From Ignavibacteriaceae bacterium (GTDB lineage Bacteria; Bacteroidota; Ignavibacteria; Ignavibacteriales; Ignavibacteriaceae), in NCBI GenBank assembly GCA_014860115.1, contig JACZKK010000170.1:1-61220 (forward strand): a stretch of 61,220 nt of DNA, written 5' to 3'. The notes beneath the pieces were generated by a model, which was not told the DNA's origin, did no database searches, and saw nothing but the letters and a program-made list of their open reading frames with translations. Made by a program: the position numbers and the translations under genes. The first letter of the stretch is position 1. The number at the start of each line of letters is the position of its first letter. Shown here piece after piece: positions 1 to 7,030 of the stretch.

Positions 1-263
1 GAATGAAATGTTCCCATCCATATCGTTTCAGCCTTTTTCCCAACTAATTCAACAATCCTTTCCTTCATTTCATTTGCTGCTTTATTGGTAAAGGTGAGAG
101 CTAGAATTGATTCAGGCTTATAGCTATGCTTTAACAAATAAGCGACTTTGTATGTAAGAACTTTCGTCTTTCCAGATCCGGCTCCTGCTACGATCATTTG
201 AGCTGCGCCAGTATATTCTACCGCTTTTTGCTGATCTGGATTTAACTTCTTTATTTCAATCAT
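1..263 (-). CDS. uvrD: UvrD/PcrA-family ATP-dependent DNA helicase, N-terminal fragment
   Basis: This is the first 87 codons of a superfamily 1A DNA helicase that unwinds DNA in repair and replication; the rest lies beyond the left edge. Visible motifs are the Q motif LNPDQQKAV (residues 7-15), Walker A GAGSGKT (27-33), motif Ia ALTFTNKAANEMKER (about 55-69) and motif Ib GTFHS at the edge. The start is the ATG at 263-261, placed so that the Q motif sits a few residues in, as is normal for the family. Rep, PcrA and UvrD cannot be told apart from this fragment. There is no neighbouring gene on the same strand within 250 bp upstream, so it probably has its own promoter in 264-510. Confidence 0.9.
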   Translation of the reverse strand, partial: MIEIKKLNPDQQKAVEYTGAAQMIVAGAGSGKTKVLTYKVAYLLKHSYKPESILALTFTNKAANEMKERIVELVGKKAETIWMGTFH

Positions 264-508
264 TTTGTCCGGGAATTTTTTGAAAAATTGGAAGCAAATA
301 TAACTAAACGAATCTCCATTGGAAAGTCAGGTTATTAGTAATTATTCCTCATTTTTCAAACGATACTAGAGAAAAGTATAAGAAAATTTTAGATTGGTTT
401 TTCAATTTGTATAGATACCACAACGTACGGAACAGGTTAACTAAATTTCAAAAGAGGAGTTATATTTTTTGAGGAGTAGTGAGACCATTTTTCTGTTGGT
501 TCAGGCAA

Positions 509-545
509 ATAAAAAACCCCTCAACTACTGAAGAGTTGCGGGGTT
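509..545 (-). terminator. Rho-independent terminator-like hairpin (minus strand)
   Basis: A 12-bp stem with one mismatch (515-526 pairs with 534-545) has a short loop and is followed on the minus strand by a run of six T. It would stop a minus-strand transcript coming from beyond 550, about 250 bp before the helicase start, so it could be an attenuator or the end of a small RNA. On the plus strand there is no T run. Confidence 0.6.
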
Positions 546-560
546 ATAAGGAGAGAACAT

Positions 561-632
561 ATGATGCGATTTGAGTTTGCCAACTTACGTGCCATTTGGA
601 GGCTTCGTTTACGGTTCAAAAACAAAGAATGA
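561..632 (+). CDS. Possible 23-residue Arg-rich micro-protein
   Basis: An ORF starting with two consecutive ATG codons (561 and 564) is preceded by TAAGGAGA at 547-554, a strong ribosome binding site at good spacing, and sits directly after the hairpin at 515-545. The predicted peptide is basic and contains ANLRAIWRLRLRFKNKE. I recognise no family. The competing reading is a 24-codon minus-strand ORF across the same DNA, which lacks an evident ribosome binding site. Whether either is translated cannot be decided from one sequence. Confidence 0.25.
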   Translation: MMRFEFANLRAIWRLRLRFKNKE

Positions 633-766
633 ACTGCTCTAAGGATTAGAAAAATGAATAATAATGAGAACTGTATTAAAATTTAGAACACTTATTAAAA
701 TATTAAAAATTCGGACTCTACTTGTTATTTAAATTTTAATTTGCTTTCTTTGCTAGAGAGGGTTTT

Positions 767-1171
767 ATGAAAGCAATTTATTTAGCATTAAAAACTTTGT
801 TAATATTTTCAATTTTATTAACTGGATGCAGACAAATTTTTGGGGATAGAGAACAGCCTGAATTAATTGTGCAGGCCCCAGTCGAAGGAAATTCTATTAG
901 CGTTTATGAGCCCGTATGGGGAACAATATATCATCCAGGCGATACAATAATAATTAAATGGTCCGCACCATTAATTAAAAGGTTAGATATTAGTCTTTAC
1001 AGAAAAAGCGAGTTCAAATTTACAATCAACACTGATATAGAAAACAAAGGAAAAATCAGTTGGATTCTGCCGAATGAAATTCTTTCATCAAATCATTACT
1101 GTATTAAGATAAATAATCACAATGATGAAGACACTTATAACTTCAGCAAACAATTTGGGATTCACAATTAA
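767..1171 (+). CDS. Small lipoprotein with a Kre9/Knh1-like beta-sandwich domain
   Basis: This 134-residue protein starts with a lipoprotein signal peptide (hydrophobic 10-18, lipobox LLTGC with Cys21), so it is probably anchored to the inner or outer membrane. Residues about 35-130 resemble the N-terminal domain of yeast Kre9/Knh1 cell-wall proteins, seen in bacteria as a small Ig-like adhesive module: PVWGTIYHPGDTIIIKWSAP and then the ISWILPNEI strand. The same module type occurs twice in the T9SS protein at 3732-5684. The function is unknown; surface binding or structural packing is an inference. The start is the ATG at 767, preceded by AGAGAGGG. The next gene begins 18 bp after the stop and is probably co-transcribed. 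Confidence 0.75.
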   Translation: MKAIYLALKTLLIFSILLTGCRQIFGDREQPELIVQAPVEGNSISVYEPVWGTIYHPGDTIIIKWSAPLIKRLDISLYRKSEFKFTINTDIENKGKISWILPNEILSSNHYCIKINNHNDEDTYNFSKQFGIHN

Positions 1172-1189
1172 AATTTTTGGTGGATACTA

Positions 1190-1480
1190 TTGTTAGACAC
1201 AGACCTTACAGAATTTGAAGATTACTTATCCGAGTTCAGGTCAGTTCCACAATTTGATGCTGAAACCTGCCGGATATGCGGAGTAAGTCTTTCGGATAGT
1301 TTATCAGTCAACAAGGTGCCACTTATCGAGCTCCAATTTGAAAATGAAACCGTGGCTGCTAAAGCAGTCAGTTTGCTTGAAGCAAAGGGAATAAAATCGA
1401 AACAATCCTCTGCCGAAAAAGAAAAAATCCTCATCCCTGAGGAGAAACTGGAATATGTAAAAACAATTCTAAAATCTTAA
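1190..1480 (+). CDS. Small protein, possibly DUF2007-like
   Basis: This 96-residue cytoplasmic protein has no signal peptide. It starts with TTG at 1190 with GGTGG just upstream; I see no in-frame ATG that would keep the N-terminus. The C-terminal half (PLIELQFENETVAAKAVSLL to the end) has the pattern of DUF2007-type putative signal-transducing proteins: a strand, a helix that spans a paired subunit, then IPEEKLEYVKTIL. A single CRIC pair at about residues 27-30 could bind metal only with a partner. It follows the lipoprotein gene by 18 bp and its TAA stop directly abuts the stop codon of the convergent gene at 1481. Function unknown. Confidence 0.6.
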   Translation: MLDTDLTEFEDYLSEFRSVPQFDAETCRICGVSLSDSLSVNKVPLIELQFENETVAAKAVSLLEAKGIKSKQSSAEKEKILIPEEKLEYVKTILKS

Positions 1481-2485
1481 TTAGAACATAAAATCAACTT
1501 GCATCATTGGAAGAATAAATGATGATGATGTTGAATCATCTAATCCATTATCAAAATAGAATCTTACCCCAAGCAATATCCTGCTTGACTGTCCAAGCCT
1601 GAAAAACAAACCTGGCGTTAAATTGAGATAACTTGCAGTAGCTTCCCCCCGTAAGTCTTCTACTATCTCACGATGACCTTCGAAATAGAAGATTCTATAT
1701 TCTCCATAATAAGTTTCATCTTTATCCTCTGGGGTAAAACCAACTAATGTTTGTTGAGTATAACCGAGATTCAGAAAAAAATTAACAAAAGCATTAGGTG
1801 AGACAGTATTAATGGTCAGATTTAGAAATGGATCCCAATGTGTTGATTTACCTAAATCGTGATAGAAAACTACATACTCGTTATTACATGTTTGAATTAT
1901 CTCCACAGTATAAGCATCATAAGCAATCTCCTGAACATGCAAGCCTGCATCTAATCTTAGACCTATAATGTTTGTATTCATAAGTACTGCCAATCCAACA
2001 TTACCTCCCCATACATTTCTATTGTTTGTTGATGAATAATTCACTCCAGCAAAAGCAGCAAAACTTTTGGTAATTCTTGCATCGAAATCAATACCGGCAG
2101 TTACAGAAGCAATATCCCAGGTCAAGTTTTTACCATTGTACTCATAAATGTTTGCTCCATTGGCCTGATTAAAAGAAATAGAACCATCTGTATAAAAGAC
2201 AGTATCTACCTGAAAAACACCTTCTGAGTTCACGGGTGTGTGACCTGACACATAAGCATTAACTTGTTGTGATTTTGTATATGAGAACCTGGGCGAAACC
2301 GTAAAAAATGGTGTATCAGTTTCTTTAGTTAAATGAATTGGTGCCTGATTTATTGGACCGCTGACCGTTGCTTCCTGTAGATGGATTGTAGTAACCGTCA
2401 CCGACTCCGTACTCACGCAGCTTGTAAGTTGAATAAATAAAATTGGAAGACTTACTTTTGTAAATATTCTAATTAATTCTTTCAT
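1481..2485 (-). CDS. Lipoprotein-anchored outer-membrane-type beta-barrel protein
   Basis: This 334-residue protein has a signal peptide ending in LTSC (Cys23), so it is likely lipid-modified. The remainder is an alternating hydrophobic/polar pattern with many aromatic strand ends (for example GLRLDAGLHVQEIAYDAY) and a C-terminus ending in Phe (MMQVDFMF), typical of outer-membrane barrels. A lipobox on a barrel is uncommon, so the domain may instead be a periplasmic beta-structure. The start is supported by GGAGG 7 bases upstream. It lies downstream of the T9SS gene 2551-3666, separated by a terminator hairpin at 2517-2544. I recognise no named family. Confidence 0.7.
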   Translation of the reverse strand: MKELIRIFTKVSLPILFIQLTSCVSTESVTVTTIHLQEATVSGPINQAPIHLTKETDTPFFTVSPRFSYTKSQQVNAYVSGHTPVNSEGVFQVDTVFYTDGSISFNQANGANIYEYNGKNLTWDIASVTAGIDFDARITKSFAAFAGVNYSSTNNRNVWGGNVGLAVLMNTNIIGLRLDAGLHVQEIAYDAYTVEIIQTCNNEYVVFYHDLGKSTHWDPFLNLTINTVSPNAFVNFFLNLGYTQQTLVGFTPEDKDETYYGEYRIFYFEGHREIVEDLRGEATASYLNLTPGLFFRLGQSSRILLGVRFYFDNGLDDSTSSSFILPMMQVDFMF

Positions 2486-2516
2486 TAATCCTCCGCTGAA
2501 TTATCTCTTAATTACG

Positions 2517-2544
2517 AAAGCCCTTCATTTTTTTGAGAGGCTTT
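2517..2544 (-). terminator. Terminator hairpin downstream of the 2551-3666 gene
   Basis: AAAGCC (2517-2522) pairs with GGCTTT (2539-2544), and the stem extends imperfectly inward around a T-rich loop. It lies 7 bases past the stop codon of the T9SS cargo gene and is a weaker relative of the hairpins at 3699, 5715 and 6999. Confidence 0.65.
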
Positions 2545-2550
2545 GTCACA

Positions 2551-3666
2551 TTATTTCACCAGCATCATTTTCTTAATTGCTATAAACTCTGTTGTTTGTA
2601 ATTTATAAATATATAATCCGCTAGGTAAGCCGACTGCATCAAATTTCACTTCATGAATCCCAGACGACTGTTCTTCTTTAATCAGATTGGCAATCTCTCT
2701 GCCCAACACATCATAGACTTTAACTTCTACATAACTAAGTTTCGGTAACTGATATTGAATTGTTGTAGTAGGATTAAATGGGTTTGGATAATTTTGATAT
2801 AAAGCAAACGATTCTATCAGTTCGGTCTTATCAACTACATCAGTAGAAAAGTCGTATCCAATAACCAGATATGGAGGCAGGTCATCCTGTGCTCCTTTAA
2901 ATACTGCATAGTAGTCTGCATCATCTTCATTACATTTAACCATATAGCCTAATCCAAACCAATCATGTGTAACTAATGCAGCTGTAAAATTTGATGCGGC
3001 GGGAGGATCTAATAAACACCACTCCCAATCCGGTGGGTTACTCACCCATTCCCCTGCCTCATAAACTGCACCATCGAATACATCTGACCAGAGTTCTAAG
3101 GGTGTTGCAGGTTCAGGATCATTATCGATCCTGCGAATGTCATAGTTTAAATAATCCCAAAATCCCTCGTGCAATTCGGTACAATAAATATGCTGTTCTA
3201 CCCAGACAACATTAGCGCTATCTGGCATTGAAGAAATATCAAACTTTACCCACGACCGGTATCCATTTTCACAGCCGTAGTTATCTGTATTCTGAATACG
3301 CAGGAAATTACTGTACTTAGTTAATGATGCACCTTGTTTAAATACTCTTCCACTCGATGGAGCAACAATAGTAGTATCTGAATTAACTTTATTTATCGTA
3401 TTTGTGATATAATTGAATGAAGCAGGATAACTGTAAATAAGGGCTATGTAGAAATTATCATCTACTTTATAATGTTGAGCAACAGGTGTAAGTAATGTAG
3501 TGATTTCATTACCTTTATTTATTTTCAATGAATACTTCCCCAGCAATGATTGTTCTTTATTTTCCTTTTGTAACTGTTCTTGCTGAGGAAAACACGGAAT
3601 AGTCAGAAGTAAGGCACTAATTAATACTATTACTTCTTTAATCTTTTTTTTGTAAGACTTTTGCAT
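2551..3666 (-). CDS. T9SS-secreted DNRLRE-domain protein
   Basis: This 371-residue secreted protein has an N-terminal signal peptide (hydrophobic run at about 10-27, cleaved near FPQQ). The middle (about 95-270) fits the DNRLRE module, a beta-sandwich found in cell-surface proteins: LRIQNTDNYGCENGYRSWVKFDISSMP is split here as an FLRIQNTDNYG strand and a SWVKFDISSMP strand, followed by a VEQHIYCTEL segment. Residues about 290-371 form a type A T9SS C-terminal sorting domain with YPNPFNPTTTIQY, KVYDVLGRE and a final KKMMLVK. It would be exported by Sec, moved across the outer membrane by T9SS and attached to the surface or released. GGAGG lies just upstream of the ATG. It is one of four T9SS genes in a row. 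Confidence 0.85.
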   Translation of the reverse strand: MQKSYKKKIKEVIVLISALLLTIPCFPQQEQLQKENKEQSLLGKYSLKINKGNEITTLLTPVAQHYKVDDNFYIALIYSYPASFNYITNTINKVNSDTTIVAPSSGRVFKQGASLTKYSNFLRIQNTDNYGCENGYRSWVKFDISSMPDSANVVWVEQHIYCTELHEGFWDYLNYDIRRIDNDPEPATPLELWSDVFDGAVYEAGEWVSNPPDWEWCLLDPPAASNFTAALVTHDWFGLGYMVKCNEDDADYYAVFKGAQDDLPPYLVIGYDFSTDVVDKTELIESFALYQNYPNPFNPTTTIQYQLPKLSYVEVKVYDVLGREIANLIKEEQSSGIHEVKFDAVGLPSGLYIYKLQTTEFIAIKKMMLVK

Positions 3667-3698
3667 AAATCCTCCATTAGATTTTTTTTCTAAATATA

Positions 3699-3723
3699 AA
3701 GCCCCTCTTTTATTGAGGGGCTT
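3699..3723 (-). terminator. Terminator hairpin downstream of the 3732-5684 gene
   Basis: A perfect 9-bp stem AAGCCCCTC / GAGGGGCTT closes a 7-base T-rich loop, 8 bases beyond the stop codon. Nearly the same hairpin follows the next two upstream genes. Confidence 0.8.
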
Positions 3724-3731
3724 AAGTAAAA

Positions 3732-5684
3732 CTATTTAAGCAATAACATTTTCTTTGTTTTCGCAAAAACACCTGCATTTATTGTGTAGAAGTAGATTCC
3801 GCTTGATAATTCCTCTGCGTTCAAATTATAGTTATAATAGCCTGGTTCTTTAAATTCTGATATGAGTGTATTAATCTCATTTCCCAAAACGTCATAAAGT
3901 TTTAGTTCAACAAAACAACTAGTGGGAACTCCAAATTGAATAGTTGTAGTTGGATTAAAAGGATTGGGAAAATTTTGAAATAACGTAAACTCCTCTGGAA
4001 TGCCTTTATCATCTAAAAGTTCAACTGATTGTGGCAGATCTATCGTAAAAACACTATCACTTTCATCATAATAATCAGGAAAAGATAAATCGCTAATTCT
4101 AACTAGACATTCGGATGAATATGCAGAACAATTTACAGTCCAGATATATAAGCCATTGCTTGCTGTGGAATCTACTATTGTATTCCAGCTAATACCATTA
4201 TCTATGCTTAACTCTATTTTAACATCGCTAACATTTTCACTTGTCCATGCAATCGGTTCATTTGTACCGATTATCCAATTTTCCCCGCCGTTCGGGATCA
4301 GAACTGCAATATTTTGTTGTGCTATATCTATCGTAAAGACGCTGTCACTCTCATCGTAATAATCAGGGAAAGATAAATCGCTAATTCTAACTATACATTC
4401 GGATGAATATGCAGGACAATTTACAGTCCAGACATACAAACCAGTGCTTGGAGTTGAATCTACTATTGCACTCCAACTCGCACCATTATCTATGCTTAAT
4501 TCTATTTTAACATCATCTAAATTTTCCCCTGACCAGGCTATGGCTTCGGTTGTCCCATTAATCCAATACTCACCACCATTGGGGTATAATAAATCTAATA
4601 CCAGCTCTGGACCTAATTTTATCAACCAAATTTGAGAAAGAATTTGTGGCAAATTAGTATACCCGGTGACTATATATCCTTCATCATTTGTTCTATTTAT
4701 TGAAAAGGCTTTATCATTACCTCCATTGTCGAGAACAATTAACCATTGCAGATTGCCCAGCGAATCAGTTCTAAGAATAGCTGCATTATTACTATAAGTA
4801 GTGTAATCACACGCAACAATGAAACCTTTATCTTCTGTTTGTAGCACTGAATATCCACGACTCTCACCGGCTCCATACTTTTTTGTCCATAAAGTATCTC
4901 CAAATTCATCTGTTTTTAATAACCATATAAAATGACCATAAATATAACTACCGTCAGCCTCGCCTGTAATTATATAACCTCCATTATCAGTTTGCTTTAC
5001 TGAATATCCTGCATCATTAGAAGCTCCTCCAAATGTTTTAGACCAAGTTACATTTCCACTTGGATCTGTTTTTATTAACCAAAGATCAGTATCTCCTGCA
5101 TTAGTACCTGTCCTTCCAGTAACTATATACCCACCATCTAAAGTTTGTTCTACTGAATAACCCCAATCGTATCCCGTGTCTCCATAAATCTTCGTCCAAA
5201 TTGTATCGCCCAAAGAATCGGTTTTTAAGAGCCATAAGTCGAAACCATTACCAATAGTCGATGTCTCACCCGTAATAATAAATCCTCCATCTGCAGTCTG
5301 TTGCAATGCACTTCCAATGTCTTGTCCATTATTATCATATAGTTTAGTCCACAAAACATTTCCGTTTTCATCTGTTTTAAGAATCATTAAATCATAATTA
5401 ATATGCCCAGTAAGAACAAATCCTCCATCAATTGTTTCTTGTACTGAATAAACAATTGAAGAAGGACCTATTATCTTTTTCCAAATAGTATCGCCAATAC
5501 TATCAGTTTTTATTAATATACCTGTGGGGTCAGTGACACCAGCAACAATGTACCCCCCATCGGCTGTCTGCTGAACCGATTGACCGGAACCACCCCCAAT
5601 GGTTTTTGTCCAGAGAGTATCTGTAACTTGGGCTAATAAGGAAATGTGTAATGATATTGTAACAATTACTACTAAGTTCTTCAT
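3732..5684 (-). CDS. T9SS-secreted beta-propeller protein with tandem Ig-like modules
   Basis: This 650-residue protein starts with a signal peptide (to about Ala18). Residues about 25-375 contain about seven repeats of some 50 residues built on the pattern QTxDGGYIVTG then LLKTDxxGDTxWTKxxG, most likely a bacterial beta-propeller. Residues about 375-565 contain two almost identical 96-residue modules beginning with PNGGE and including IELSIDNG and ISDLSFPDYYDESDSV, of the Kre9/Knh1-like type. The end is a T9SS sorting domain (FQNFPNPFNPTTTIQF, ELKLYDVLG, KKMLLLK). Likely a surface or released protein; no enzyme motif is visible. A strong ribosome binding site GGAGGAG precedes the ATG. Confidence 0.85.
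   Translation of the reverse strand: MKNLVVIVTISLHISLLAQVTDTLWTKTIGGGSGQSVQQTADGGYIVAGVTDPTGILIKTDSIGDTIWKKIIGPSSIVYSVQETIDGGFVLTGHINYDLMILKTDENGNVLWTKLYDNNGQDIGSALQQTADGGFIITGETSTIGNGFDLWLLKTDSLGDTIWTKIYGDTGYDWGYSVEQTLDGGYIVTGRTGTNAGDTDLWLIKTDPSGNVTWSKTFGGASNDAGYSVKQTDNGGYIITGEADGSYIYGHFIWLLKTDEFGDTLWTKKYGAGESRGYSVLQTEDKGFIVACDYTTYSNNAAILRTDSLGNLQWLIVLDNGGNDKAFSINRTNDEGYIVTGYTNLPQILSQIWLIKLGPELVLDLLYPNGGEYWINGTTEAIAWSGENLDDVKIELSIDNGASWSAIVDSTPSTGLYVWTVNCPAYSSECIVRISDLSFPDYYDESDSVFTIDIAQQNIAVLIPNGGENWIIGTNEPIAWTSENVSDVKIELSIDNGISWNTIVDSTASNGLYIWTVNCSAYSSECLVRISDLSFPDYYDESDSVFTIDLPQSVELLDDKGIPEEFTLFQNFPNPFNPTTTIQFGVPTSCFVELKLYDVLGNEINTLISEFKEPGYYNYNLNAEELSSGIYFYTINAGVFAKTKKMLLLK
4030..4605 (-). 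repeat. Tandem 288-bp in-gene duplication
   Basis: Two adjacent copies, offset by 288 bp, encode the paired Ig-like modules of the T9SS protein. Long stretches are almost identical in DNA, for example around 4046-4140 and 4334-4428, with mostly silent differences. The length is a multiple of three, so the frame is kept. Confidence 0.85.
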
Positions 5685-5714
5685 ATCTCCTCCATCAAGT
5701 TAAAATTAAACACA

Positions 5715-5742
5715 AAAGCCCCTCTTTTTATTTAGGGGCTTT
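5715..5742 (-). terminator. Terminator hairpin downstream of the 5749-6966 gene
   Basis: The stem AAAGCCCCT (5715-5723) / AGGGGCTTT (5734-5742) encloses a T-rich loop, 6 bases beyond the stop codon. On the minus strand it is followed by TTTGTG. Confidence 0.8.
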
Positions 5743-5748
5743 GTAAAA

Positions 5749-6966
5749 CTATTTAAGCAATATCATCTTCTTTGTTTCAACAAAATTACCTGCCTGAAGT
5801 TTGTAGAAATAAACTCCTGCGGGCAACTGTTCAGGGTACCAGGTTAATTTATATATACCTGACGCTTTTTCTTCATCAACCAATTTTTCTACTTCATTTC
5901 CAATAATGTCATATACTTTAATTGTAACTTGTGAAACAATTGGGACAGAATATTTTATTATCGTAGATGGATTAAATGGATTAGGATAGTTCTGAGATAA
6001 ACTATAGTCATTAGGAATTTCATCAATTGATTTTTCCTCAACGAAAGAGGTACCACCATTTGTAGTTTTGAATATCACACCATTCCAACCGACAATTGTT
6101 CCGAAGTTCTCATTAACAAACGTAACACCATATAAAATATTTAGTGATGCACCTGTTTGCTGTGTCCATGTTGTTCCACCGTCTGTAGTTCTGAGAATCG
6201 TTCCCAACCAACCGACAGCTGTTCCTTTACTTTCATTAATAAAACAAAGATCGTATAGAGGACGTGTTGTTCCACTATTTTCTAATATCCAGTCAATACC
6301 CCCATTTGTTGTTTTAATTATACTTCCATCGTCTCCAACTGCTAAAGCTATATTAATGTCGGAAAAATGAACTCCCTTTAAGTTAGCTGCGACATTTGCA
6401 GAATGATACATCCAGTTTGTTCCACCATTCGTACTTTTAAGAGTTGTTCCTACTTCTCCAACGACTATACCATTATTTTGATCGGTAAATGCCACATCAT
6501 ATAAAACATTAGGTAGTCCACTATTCTGGAAGTTCCATGTTAATCCTCTATCTGTGGTTTTAAAAATTTTATTTCCACCCACTACCCAACCAATATTTAG
6601 GTCAATAAATTCTACTCCATTTAGATCATCACTATATCCACTTGTTTGTATTGTCCATAAAATTCCTCCATTCGTTGTATTTAGTATTGTGCCTCCGTCA
6701 CCAACTGCAGTTCCATTATTTAAATCGATAAAAAAAACATCATTTAAATGATTTGTAGTTCCGCTTGTTTGTAATATCCAAGCTGTACCACCATCCATTG
6801 TTCTTAGAATCGTACCATTCTCTCCAACAACAGTACCCGTGCTTGTATCAACAAACGAAACGCTTAGTAAATCTTCATTTGTTCCACTTGTCTGCTGATA
6901 CCATTGAGGTATAATTGTTTGTGAAATCAATAAAAAGAAAAATAAAATTGTAATTAACTTTTTCAT
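5749..6966 (-). CDS. T9SS-secreted Ycf48-like beta-propeller protein (paralog 1)
   Basis: This 405-residue protein has a signal peptide (to about Pro20), then repeats of about 44 residues across 20-315 with the pattern VxFxDxNxGxAVGxxGTILxTTNGGxxW, characteristic of Ycf48/photosystem II assembly-factor-like beta-propellers. In non-photosynthetic bacteria these are general surface propellers, so no photosynthetic role is implied. The C-terminus is a T9SS sorting domain (SQNYPNPFNPSTIIKYSVP, TIKVYDIIGNEVE, ending KKMILLK). It is a close tandem paralog of the gene at 7031-8266; the sorting domains are nearly identical. GGAGGAG lies just before the ATG, only about 30 bases after the upstream gene's terminator. 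Confidence 0.87.
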   Translation of the reverse strand: MKKLITILFFFLLISQTIIPQWYQQTSGTNEDLLSVSFVDTSTGTVVGENGTILRTMDGGTAWILQTSGTTNHLNDVFFIDLNNGTAVGDGGTILNTTNGGILWTIQTSGYSDDLNGVEFIDLNIGWVVGGNKIFKTTDRGLTWNFQNSGLPNVLYDVAFTDQNNGIVVGEVGTTLKSTNGGTNWMYHSANVAANLKGVHFSDINIALAVGDDGSIIKTTNGGIDWILENSGTTRPLYDLCFINESKGTAVGWLGTILRTTDGGTTWTQQTGASLNILYGVTFVNENFGTIVGWNGVIFKTTNGGTSFVEEKSIDEIPNDYSLSQNYPNPFNPSTIIKYSVPIVSQVTIKVYDIIGNEVEKLVDEEKASGIYKLTWYPEQLPAGVYFYKLQAGNFVETKKMILLK

Positions 6967-6998
6967 AGCTCCTCCATCGAGTTAAAATTAAACATAAA

Positions 6999-7022
6999 AG
7001 CCCCTCTTTTTATTGAGGGGCT
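6999..7022 (-). terminator. Terminator hairpin downstream of the 7031-8266 gene
   Basis: A perfect 8-bp stem AGCCCCTC (6999-7006) / GAGGGGCT (7015-7022) is followed by TTTTA on the minus strand, 8 bases past the stop codon. Confidence 0.8.
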
Positions 7023-7030
7023 AAGTAAAA

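Larger units (their letters stand above)
264..766. other. Gene-poor 503-bp intergenic region with a hairpin and micro-ORFs
   Basis: No ordinary gene is visible between the divergent helicase and lipoprotein genes. The stretch holds a terminator-like hairpin at 515-545 oriented for the minus strand, a 23-codon plus-strand ORF with a good ribosome binding site at 561-632, and an overlapping 24-codon minus-strand ORF whose stop codon falls inside the hairpin. The remaining AT-rich sequence must carry the promoters of the helicase and of the lipoprotein gene at 767, but I could not identify either with confidence. Confidence 0.6.

Noticed and set aside
578-594. Minus-strand TGGCACG-TAAG-TTGGCA resembling a sigma-54 promoter
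   Set aside because: The -24 half is good, but the -12 half has GG where GC is needed and the spacing is off by one; a transcript would also run straight into the terminator-like hairpin.
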